A stretch of 8,064 nt of DNA from Acidobacteriota bacterium. Lineage in GTDB: Bacteria > Acidobacteriota > Vicinamibacteria > Vicinamibacterales > UBA2999. Under the pieces are notes generated by a model. That model saw only the letters and a program-made list of their open reading frames with translations. It was not told the origin of the DNA and ran no database searches. This document shows positions 1 through 5,609 of the stretch, in pieces. Numbering within the stretch: the stretch's first letter is position 1; every line of letters begins with the position of its first letter. Both the position numbers and the translations under genes were made by a program. The DNA is taken from positions 1-8,064 of the forward strand of contig JADZBZ010000346.1 of assembly GCA_020851835.1 (NCBI GenBank), given 5' to 3'.

Positions 1-100
1 AGCTCACGTCGTCCACCGCGCGGACGATGGACTTCTGGCGGAAGAGCCCGCCGCCGCGGGTGAAGTGCTTGACGAGGTGGCGAACGTCGACGAGCGGCAT
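1..100 (-). CDS. ABC transporter ATP-binding protein, OppF/DppF-like (N-terminal fragment)
   Basis: Only the first 33 codons lie in the window; the gene runs off the left edge. The translation begins MPLVDVRHLVKHFTRGGG and continues with the segment RAVDDVS. This is the usual opening of OppF/DppF-type ATPases of peptide importers: a first beta strand, a basic loop of the FxxxxGLF kind, then the VDDVS strand just before Walker A, which itself is outside the window. The start is fixed by coupling: its ATG shares one base with the TGA of the preceding OppD-like gene (TGATG), with GGAG 4 nt upstream. OppD and OppF normally form the heterodimeric motor of one importer, and this order (D then F) is standard. 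The family call rests on a short N-terminus plus context; the substrate cannot be judged. Confidence 0.8.
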   Translation of the reverse strand, partial: MPLVDVRHLVKHFTRGGGLFRQKSIVRAVDDVS

Positions 101-1131
101 CAGGCTCCGGGTCCCGCGGGACGCGGCCCGCCTTCGCTCGCGGCTGCCGCGGTGCCGCCTCGGTGCGTCACCGAGTGGAGGAAGCAGCGCACCGTGTGGT
201 CGATCCCGACGTGGGTGACGTCTGGAAACGCGCGGTCGCACTGCGGCATGTGCCTGGCACAACGCGGCCCGAACGAACAACCCGGTGGAAGGGAGGCCAG
301 GTTGGGCACCGCGCCGTCAATGGCCTTGAGCCGCGATCCGGCCGCGCCGCCAGGAATGGACTCCAGCAGGCCGCGCGTGTAGGGGTGCGCGGGGTGGCGG
401 AAGATCTCCCGCACCGGGCCCTGCTCGACGATTCGTCCCGCGTACATGATGGCGACGCGGTCTGCCGTTTCGGCGATCACACCCAGGTCGTGGGTGATGA
501 GCAGCAAACTGATGCCGAATTCCTGTTTCATGTCGCGAAGCAGGTCGAGAATCTGCGCCTGCACGGTGACATCGAGTGCCGTGGTGGGTTCATCGGCGAT
601 GACCAGCGGAGGGCGGCAGGCCAGCGCGATGGCGATCATCACCCGCTGCCGCATCCCTCCCGACAACTGATGCGGGTAGTCGTCGACGCGTCGTTCGGCG
701 TCCACGATGCGGACCGCGCGGAGCAGGTCGATGGCGCGGGCCCGCGCCTCGGCGCCGCCCGCCAGCCCGTGGACGCGCAAGGCCTCGGCGATGTGGTGGC
801 CCACCCGCATGACGGGGTTGAGGGCCGCCATCGGCTCTTGAAAGATGAATCCGATGCCTGCCCCTCGAACCTTCCGGATTTCGTCTTCTGGCAACGACAC
901 CAGGTCTCGTCCCTGGAACATCACCCGTCCGCCCGCGATGCGCCCCGGCAATTGCACCAGCCGGATGATCGAGAACGCGGTCACCGACTTGCCGCTGCCC
1001 GATTCGCCGACCAGGCCGAGCGTTTCTCCTCGCTGGATATGGAACGACACCTCGTTTGCGGCCACGACGGAGCGACTCCCCGCATCGAAGATCGTGGTCA
1101 GGCGCTCGACCGAGAGCAGTGGGTCAGGCAT
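100..1131 (-). CDS. ABC transporter ATP-binding protein, OppD/DppD-like (oligo/dipeptide importer)
   Basis: A 343-aa cytoplasmic ATPase that would power an inner-membrane peptide or related-solute importer. All nucleotide-binding motifs are present: Walker A GESGSGKS (42-49), Q-loop Gln98 followed by EPMAALNP (typical of the peptide-importer branch), ABC signature LSGGM (156-160), Walker B ending IADEP (Asp180, catalytic Glu181), D-loop ALD and switch His214 (ITHD). After about residue 245 comes the oligopeptide/dipeptide C-terminal domain (HPYTRGLLESIP), with four cysteines at 285, 291, 298 and 316 (CX5CX6CX17C). Length is normal for the family. The gene overlaps the upstream mutase by 8 nt (ATGCCTGA) and the next ATPase by 1 nt, which implies translational coupling. 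GAGG lies 9 nt before the ATG. No permease or binding-protein gene precedes it; they may lie beyond the left edge. Substrate is not determinable (peptides, nickel or sugars are possible). Confidence 0.94.
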   Translation of the reverse strand: MPDPLLSVERLTTIFDAGSRSVVAANEVSFHIQRGETLGLVGESGSGKSVTAFSIIRLVQLPGRIAGGRVMFQGRDLVSLPEDEIRKVRGAGIGFIFQEPMAALNPVMRVGHHIAEALRVHGLAGGAEARARAIDLLRAVRIVDAERRVDDYPHQLSGGMRQRVMIAIALACRPPLVIADEPTTALDVTVQAQILDLLRDMKQEFGISLLLITHDLGVIAETADRVAIMYAGRIVEQGPVREIFRHPAHPYTRGLLESIPGGAAGSRLKAIDGAVPNLASLPPGCSFGPRCARHMPQCDRAFPDVTHVGIDHTVRCFLHSVTHRGGTAAAASEGGPRPAGPGA

Positions 1132-2704
1132 CGAGCCCCGCCTCGCGATACTCGCCGAAGACGGCGCGCAGCGCGTCGGCGATCTCGCCGACCGTGGCCT
1201 GGGCCTCGACGGCCGCTACGATGGGTGGCACCAGGTTGTCGCGGCCGGCCGCGGCCGACGATACGGCCGCCAGGGCCGCCTGCCACCGTCCCGCGTTCCG
1301 CGTCCGTCGCATCTCGCGCACGCGTGTCACCTGCTGGCGTTCGATCTCGGCATCGAGTTCGAACACCTCGATCCGGGCCTGCTCGTCCGTCTGGTACCGA
1401 TTCACGCCGACGACCACCGACTCACCCGCATCCACCTGCACCTGCGCCTTGTACGCCGAGTCCTGGATCTGGCGCTGGATGAACCCGGCGTCGATCGCCG
1501 CCAGCGTGCCGCCGAGGGCGTCGATGCGATCGAGCAGCGCGCGAGCGTCCTCTTCGATCGCGTTGGTCCGTCGCTCGATCTCGTAGGCGCCCGCGAACGG
1601 GTCGATCGTGTTGGCCACGCCCGTCTCGGCCGCGATGATCTGCTGCGTGCGCAGCGCAACACGGGCCGATTCCTCGGTCGGCAGAGCCAGCGCCTCGTCC
1701 CGTCCATTGGTATGCAGCGACTGCGTGCCGCCCAGTACCGCCGCCAGCGCCTGCAGCGCCACCCTGACGATGTTGTTATGGGGCTGCTGGGCGGTGAGCG
1801 TCGAACCCGCCGTCTGCGTATGGAAGCGCAGGTGCTGCGCCCGCGGGTGGGTCGCGCCGAAGCGGTCGCGCATCAGCCGCGCCCAGAGGCGGCGCGCCGC
1901 GCGGAACTTGGCCACTTCTTCGAGAAAGTCGCTGTGCGCGTTGAAGAAGAACGACAGGCGCTGCCCGAGTGCGTCGACGTCGAGCCCGGCATCCACCGCG
2001 GCCTGGACGTAGGCGATCGCGTTGGCGAACGTGAAGGCCACTTCCTGCACCGCGGTCGATCCCGCCTCGCGGATGTGATAGCCGCTGATCGAAATCGTGT
2101 TCCACTGCGGAACCTCACGCTCGCAGAACGCGAAGATGTCGGTGACGATGCGGAGCGAATGGGCGGGCGGGTAGATATAGGTGCCGCGGGCGACGTACTC
2201 CTTGAGAATGTCGTTCTGCACCGTGCCCGAGAGCTGTCGGGACGCCACGCCCTGCCGCCTGGCGACGGCCACGTACAGGGCCAGCAGGATGATGGCCGTG
2301 GCGTTGATGGTCATCGACGTCGAGACCTTGTCGAGCGGAATCCCGTCGAAGAGGGCCGCCATGTCGTCGATGGAGTCGATGGCCACTCCGACCCGGCCGA
2401 CTTCGCCGGCGGCGAGCGCTCCGTCCGAGTCGTACCCAATCTGGGTGGGGAGATCGAACGCGACGCTGAGGCCGCTGACTCCCTGCGACAACAGATAGCG
2501 GTACCGGCGATTCGACTCCGCGGCCGTGCCGAAGCCGGCATACTGCCGCATCGTCCACAATCGCCCGCGATACATCGTGGGCTGGGTGCCCCGGGTGAAA
2601 GGGAACGTCCCTGGAAAGCCGAGGTCGTGTTCGGGGGAGAACCCTTCGAGGTCGCCGGGCGCGGCAAAAGGGCGGGCGTCGGGCGCGGACGGCATCGCCG
2701 GCAT
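1124..2704 (-). CDS. Acyl-CoA mutase large (catalytic) subunit, methylmalonyl-CoA mutase type, without B12 domain
   Basis: A 526-aa TIM-barrel subunit of an adenosylcobalamin-dependent carbon-skeleton mutase, most likely interconverting succinyl-CoA and methylmalonyl-CoA. Diagnostic segments are RGLW-like substrate entry and RQYAGFGTAAESN (51-65), FDLPTQIGYDSD (93-104), GTVQNDILKEY (160-170), ISISGYH (204-210) and LSFFFNAHSDF. Tyr55, Arg173 and His210 have exactly the spacing of Tyr89, Arg207 and His244 of the Propionibacterium enzyme, residues that distinguish methylmalonyl-CoA from isobutyryl-CoA mutase (Phe/Gln there). The protein stops at about residue 526 without the C-terminal B12-binding domain (DxHxxG), so it needs a separate small subunit, as in two-gene mutases; none is in the window. 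No clear Shine-Dalgarno precedes the first ATG (TGACGCTACAATG). A second in-frame ATG at codon 4 has none either, so the start is uncertain by 9 nt. It is first in an overlapping operon with peptide-importer ATPases. Confidence 0.94.
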   Translation of the reverse strand: MPAMPSAPDARPFAAPGDLEGFSPEHDLGFPGTFPFTRGTQPTMYRGRLWTMRQYAGFGTAAESNRRYRYLLSQGVSGLSVAFDLPTQIGYDSDGALAAGEVGRVGVAIDSIDDMAALFDGIPLDKVSTSMTINATAIILLALYVAVARRQGVASRQLSGTVQNDILKEYVARGTYIYPPAHSLRIVTDIFAFCEREVPQWNTISISGYHIREAGSTAVQEVAFTFANAIAYVQAAVDAGLDVDALGQRLSFFFNAHSDFLEEVAKFRAARRLWARLMRDRFGATHPRAQHLRFHTQTAGSTLTAQQPHNNIVRVALQALAAVLGGTQSLHTNGRDEALALPTEESARVALRTQQIIAAETGVANTIDPFAGAYEIERRTNAIEEDARALLDRIDALGGTLAAIDAGFIQRQIQDSAYKAQVQVDAGESVVVGVNRYQTDEQARIEVFELDAEIERQQVTRVREMRRTRNAGRWQAALAAVSSAAAGRDNLVPPIVAAVEAQATVGEIADALRAVFGEYREAGLDA

Positions 2705-2763
2705 TGTAGCGTCAGGGGTGTCGAGGCTTGGCGGACGACAAAATTGGGCTATTGACAGAATTC

Positions 2764-2792
2764 ATTACACCCGTGTTAGAGCCGACTGTTCA
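2764..2792 (-). promoter_or_regulatory. Candidate promoter of the mutase-transporter operon
   Basis: Read on the minus strand: TGAACA (2787-2792, four of six -35 bases), a 17-nt spacer, and TGTAAT (2764-2769, five of six -10 bases). Transcription would start near 2757, giving a leader of about 53 nt before the mutase ATG at 2704. The position is right but the -35 match is only moderate. Two small palindromes overlap the -10 and -35 boxes, which would suit repressor control. Confidence 0.4.
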
Positions 2793-2838
2793 GTCCCTCA
2801 GCCTACGCTTCACATACAACTTATTGTGTGTTTCCATC

Positions 2839-2867
2839 TTGACACCTACTAGCCACCTTCCTAGAAT
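2839..2867 (+). promoter_or_regulatory. Sigma-70-like promoter for the 106-aa protein gene
   Basis: A perfect -35 hexamer TTGACA (2839-2844), a 17-nt spacer and the -10 hexamer TAGAAT (2862-2867, five of six consensus bases). Transcription would start near 2874 and leave a leader of about 135 nt before the ATG at 3009. This is the best promoter match in this intergenic region. Confidence 0.75.
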
Positions 2868-2993
2868 GGCACCGTCTCCCCCTCGACAGGCATTTGTCCC
2901 GCCCCATGACGACTTCGCGCCGATTCGGACCTGCAGCTCGGTGGGTGGCTGTCGGAATCAGCCTCCGGGACCCAGCCGGCGGGCACAAGGGTG

Positions 2994-3000
2994 AGGAGGG
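2994..3000 (+). promoter_or_regulatory. Strong ribosome binding site fixing the start at 3009
   Basis: AGGAGGG lies 8 nt before the ATG at 3009, near the optimum. The in-frame GTG at 2991 overlaps this site and has no Shine-Dalgarno of its own, so 3009 is preferred as the start. Confidence 0.8.
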
Positions 3001-3008
3001 CCAGCTCC

Positions 3009-3329
3009 ATGGATGACGTGGTGAACCGGTTCGCGCGCGAGTTGGCCGATGCCATTGCGGTGGCCGTGGCGAGCAGCGCTGAAGTCGAAGCTTGCCGCGA
3101 GCGCGCCCGGGCGGCTGGCTACGAGATGAAGGTCAATCTCGAAGCCGTCGTCGGTTTCGTGACCCGGGGACAGGCCGCCGAGGGCCCGGGCGCCGCCGTG
3201 CCGGCGAAGGTGGCGGTGGCCCGCGCCGTGGCGCCGCGCAAGCCCTACGAGATGACGGTCAACGACCGGCGCTTTCTGCGCTCGCTCCGCATTGCCGCGG
3301 AAGAGGCGAGGGTCGAAGAGGCCAACTGA
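3009..3329 (+). CDS. Hypothetical small protein, 106 aa
   Basis: I do not recognise a named family. The 106-aa product has no signal peptide or membrane segment and is probably cytosolic and mostly helical. It appears to have two blocks. Residues 1-51 are an amphipathic region with EACRERARAAGYEMKVNLEA and a single cysteine at 29. Residues 78-106 begin PYEMTVNDRRFLRSLRI and end in an acidic helix. Between them (about 52-77) is a low-complexity Ala/Pro/Val linker. The basic NDRRFLRSLRI stretch could contact nucleic acid or a partner protein, but this is speculative. Reality of the gene is supported by a near-consensus promoter, an excellent ribosome binding site and a compact gene arrangement with 43 nt to the convergent gpmA stop. 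Start chosen at 3009 on the Shine-Dalgarno evidence. Confidence 0.78.
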   Translation: MDDVVNRFARELADAIAVAVASSAEVEACRERARAAGYEMKVNLEAVVGFVTRGQAAEGPGAAVPAKVAVARAVAPRKPYEMTVNDRRFLRSLRIAAEEARVEEAN

Positions 3330-3372
3330 GGCCGGCGTCACGTCAGGGCCGAGCGCCGAACCGCGCGGTGCG

Positions 3373-4122
3373 CTACGGCGCGGCCGTTCCCTGCTGGGCC
3401 ACGGCCGCCGCCGCCTTCCGGGCGGCCTCGGCGTCGCCGAGGTAATAGCTCCGGATGGGCGCCAGGTCGTCGTCCAGCTCGTAGAGCAATGGAATTCCCG
3501 TCGGGATATTCAGCTCGACGATGTCGGCGTCGGGGACCTTGTCGAGATACTTGACCAGGGCTCTCAGCGAGTTGCCGTGTGCGGCGATCAGCACGCGTTG
3601 CCCGCTGGCGATGGCCGGAGCGATGGTTTCGTGCCAGTAGGGCAGAAAGCGCACCACCGTGTCCTTGAGCGACTCGGTCAGCGGCACCTCCTCGGGGGCC
3701 AGGCTGCGGTAGCGACGATCCCTTGACGGGTGCCGTTCGTCGTCCACGGTGAGAGCCGGGGGTGGGATGTCGTAGGCGCGCCGCCAGATCTTCACCTGCG
3801 CGTCGCCATGCCTGGCGGAGGTTTCGGCCTTGTTGAGACCCTGGAGCGCGCCGTAGTGCCGTTCGTTGAGGCGCCAGTTGCGCTCGACCGGGATCCAGAG
3901 TTCGCCGAGCTCGTCGAGGACCATCCAGCAGGTGCGGATGGCGCGCGTCAGCACGCTCGTGTACGCCAGGTCGAACGAGAACCCCTCCTGCTGCAGCAGG
4001 CGCCCAGCGGCTCGCGCCTCCTCCCGGCCCTGTTCGCTGAGGTCCACGTCGGTCCAACCGGTGAACCGGTTCTCCTTGTTCCAGGTCGACTGGCCGTGCC
4101 GAAGAAGTACCACCTTGTGCAT
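3373..4122 (-). CDS. gpmA: 2,3-bisphosphoglycerate-dependent phosphoglycerate mutase
   Basis: A 249-aa cytosolic enzyme interconverting 3-phosphoglycerate and 2-phosphoglycerate through a phosphohistidine intermediate, primed by 2,3-bisphosphoglycerate and needing no metal. The N-terminal LLRHGQSTWN carries catalytic His9 with Arg8. Further landmarks are NRFTGWTDVDLSEQG (18-32), Arg60, ERHYGALQGLNK with acid Glu87, and AAHGNSLRALVKYL with the second catalytic His182. These sit exactly two residues below Arg10/His11, Arg62, Glu89 and His184 of the E. coli enzyme. The length is that of the GpmA subfamily, and the C-terminal tail (YYLGD, then an Ala-rich helix) is normal. Start: ATG preceded by CGAGG (4128-4132) with a 5-nt spacer. 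It lies 44 nt downstream of eno with no visible terminator, so co-transcription with the next enzyme of the pathway is likely. Confidence 0.97.
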   Translation of the reverse strand: MHKVVLLRHGQSTWNKENRFTGWTDVDLSEQGREEARAAGRLLQQEGFSFDLAYTSVLTRAIRTCWMVLDELGELWIPVERNWRLNERHYGALQGLNKAETSARHGDAQVKIWRRAYDIPPPALTVDDERHPSRDRRYRSLAPEEVPLTESLKDTVVRFLPYWHETIAPAIASGQRVLIAAHGNSLRALVKYLDKVPDADIVELNIPTGIPLLYELDDDLAPIRSYYLGDAEAARKAAAAVAQQGTAAP

Positions 4123-4166
4123 GAGTGCCTCGAGACGATCGCGATGGACGTGCCGGCGCGCGCGGT

Positions 4167-5480
4167 TTACCGAGCCGGCGCCAACTGCCTGATGGCCGAG
4201 CGTCCGGCATAGCTCGCCGCGGCGCCCAGCTCTTCTTCGATGCGGAGCAACTGGTTGTACTTCGCCACCCGGTCGCTGCGCGAGGCCGAACCGGTTTTGA
4301 TCTGCCCGGCGGCGGTGCCCACCGCGAAGTCGGCGATGGTGGTGTCCTCGGTCTCACCGGACCGATGAGAGATGACGCTGCCGTATCCTGCGGCGCCGGC
4401 CATCGCCATGGCCTCGAGCGTTTCGGTGACCGTGCCTATCTGATTGAGCTTGACCAGCAGGGCATTGCCCACGCCCTGGTCGATGCCCCTGCGCAAAATG
4501 ACCGGGTTGGTGACGAACACGTCGTCGCCGACCAGCTGGACCTTCGAGCCGAGCTCGCGGGTCAACATCGACCAGCCGCGCCAGTCCTGTTCCGCGCACC
4601 CGTCTTCGATCGAGATGATTGGATACTGTCGGCACCAGTCGGCGTAGAGGGCGACCATCCCTTCCGAGTCGCGCCGCGCCTCGCCCGACTTGCGGAACTC
4701 GTACTGACCATCCCCCGCCCAGAACTCGCTTGAAGCGACATCGAGGGCGATGAACACGTTGTCACCGGCCCGGGCGCCGGCTTTGCCGACAGCCTCGAGC
4801 ACCAGCTCCACCGCCTCGCGGTTCGAACGCAGGCTGGGCGCAAAACCGCCCTCATCGCCGACCCCGGTCGAGAGCCCGCGGCCCTTCAGGATGGATCGCA
4901 GGGCGTGGAAAATTTCCGCACCCGCCCGCAGTCCCTCGCGGAAGGAGGAAAACCCGACGGGCATGACCATGAACTCCTGGAAGTCCACGTTGGAATCCGC
5001 GTGCGCGCCGCCGTTGAGGATGTTCATCATCGGCACGGGCACCGTGTAGCCAGACGTGTTGCCGGCCAGCCGGGCCACGTGCGCATACAGCGGCTCGCCG
5101 GCCGCTGCGGCCCCGGCCTTGAGCGCGGCCATCGACACGCCGAGGATCGCGTTGGCGCCGAGCCGGCCCTTGGTCGGCGTGCCATCCAGCGCGATGAGTG
5201 CGGCGTCGAGGGCGCCGAGCGTGTCGAACGCCCGGCCCGTCACCGCCGAGGCGATCTCGCCGTTGACATGGGCCACGGCTCGGGTGACGCCCCTGCCGAG
5301 GTACCGGCTGGTGTCGCCGTCGCGCAGCTCCAGCGCCTCCCGTTCGCCGGTTGACGCGCCCGACGGCACGGCGGCCCTTCCACGCGCCCCACCTTCGAGC
5401 GTGACGTCCACTTCGACCGTCGGGTTGCCCCGCGAGTCGAGCACTTCCCGTCCGCGTACCTCGGTAATCGTCACGGCCAT
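4167..5480 (-). CDS. eno: Enolase (phosphopyruvate hydratase)
   Basis: A 437-aa enzyme converting 2-phosphoglycerate to phosphoenolpyruvate with two Mg2+; family length is about 430. Visible landmarks are REVLDSRGNPTVEV (11-24), the mobile loop SGAST (40-44), GGAHADSNVDFQEFM with His160 and Glu169, GDEGGFAP with proton-relay Glu210, metal ligands Asp247, Glu292 (SIEDG) and Asp319 (VGDD), the signature LLVKLNQIGTVTET (341-354) with base Lys344, and SHRSGETED (371-379). All catalytic residues are intact. The reading frame is open upstream to a GTG at 5522, but that extension is not enolase-like. ATG 5480 gives the usual N-terminus, although GAAGAGG abuts it directly; a GTG at 5474 has that site at a better 6-nt distance. 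It lies 129 nt after glgC and 44 nt before gpmA, which catalyses the adjacent reaction. Confidence 0.97.
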   Translation of the reverse strand: MAVTITEVRGREVLDSRGNPTVEVDVTLEGGARGRAAVPSGASTGEREALELRDGDTSRYLGRGVTRAVAHVNGEIASAVTGRAFDTLGALDAALIALDGTPTKGRLGANAILGVSMAALKAGAAAAGEPLYAHVARLAGNTSGYTVPVPMMNILNGGAHADSNVDFQEFMVMPVGFSSFREGLRAGAEIFHALRSILKGRGLSTGVGDEGGFAPSLRSNREAVELVLEAVGKAGARAGDNVFIALDVASSEFWAGDGQYEFRKSGEARRDSEGMVALYADWCRQYPIISIEDGCAEQDWRGWSMLTRELGSKVQLVGDDVFVTNPVILRRGIDQGVGNALLVKLNQIGTVTETLEAMAMAGAAGYGSVISHRSGETEDTTIADFAVGTAAGQIKTGSASRSDRVAKYNQLLRIEEELGAAASYAGRSAIRQLAPAR

Positions 5481-5559
5481 CCTCTTCAGACATTTGGAAC
5501 CACGCCGGTCCGCACGGAACACTCCGCATGCCGGCGACGGTTTCGATTCGATTCATCCG

Positions 5560-5578
5560 GAAGGACGGCGCGTCCTTC
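5560..5578 (-). other. Perfect 8-bp inverted repeat in the glgC-eno spacer
   Basis: GAAGGACG and CGTCCTTC form a perfect 8-bp stem around a 3-nt loop, 31 nt after the glgC stop and about 80 nt before the eno start. No T-run follows on either strand, so it is not a textbook intrinsic terminator. An mRNA stability or processing hairpin, or partial attenuation between glgC and eno, is possible. Confidence 0.55.
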
Positions 5579-5609
5579 GAGCGCCCTGCGGCCGCTGGCG
5601 CCACCCTCG

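Larger units (their letters stand above)
2705..3008. promoter_or_regulatory. Divergent intergenic control region
   Basis: A 304-nt gene-free stretch between the divergently transcribed mutase operon and the 106-aa protein gene. Its centre (about 2740-2870) is clearly more AT-rich than the flanks. It contains a strong plus-strand sigma-70-like promoter (2839-2867), a weaker minus-strand promoter candidate (2764-2792) and three short palindromes (2765-2778, 2784-2795, 2813-2830). The plus-strand leader of about 135 nt carries a possible hairpin: GGCTG 2947-2951 pairs with CAGCC 2959-2963, and GGGT 2943-2946 can pair with ACCC 2970-2973. It also holds a possible 36-codon upstream reading frame (2906-3016). 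No known riboswitch or tRNA was recognised. Confidence 0.7.

Noticed and set aside
845..2755. Very long open frame (636 codons) on the plus strand opposite the mutase and oppD-like genes
   Set aside because: Arg/Val/Gly-rich translation without any recognisable motif, lying antisense to two genes with intact catalytic motifs. Long antisense frames are expected in GC-rich DNA with G/C-biased third codon positions.
2752..2780. Second plus-strand TTGACA (2752-2757)
   Set aside because: At spacings of 16-18 nt the possible -10 boxes are TGTTAG, GTTAGA and TTAGAG, all poor. The promoter at 2839-2867 is far better.
3352..3374. Inverted repeat (AGCGC...GCGCT around ACCGCGCGGT) between the convergent 106-aa gene and gpmA, considered as a bidirectional terminator
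   Set aside because: The stem is interrupted by a 3-nt bulge, there is no T-run on either side, and such pairings are common at this GC content. Rho-dependent or overlapping termination is equally possible.
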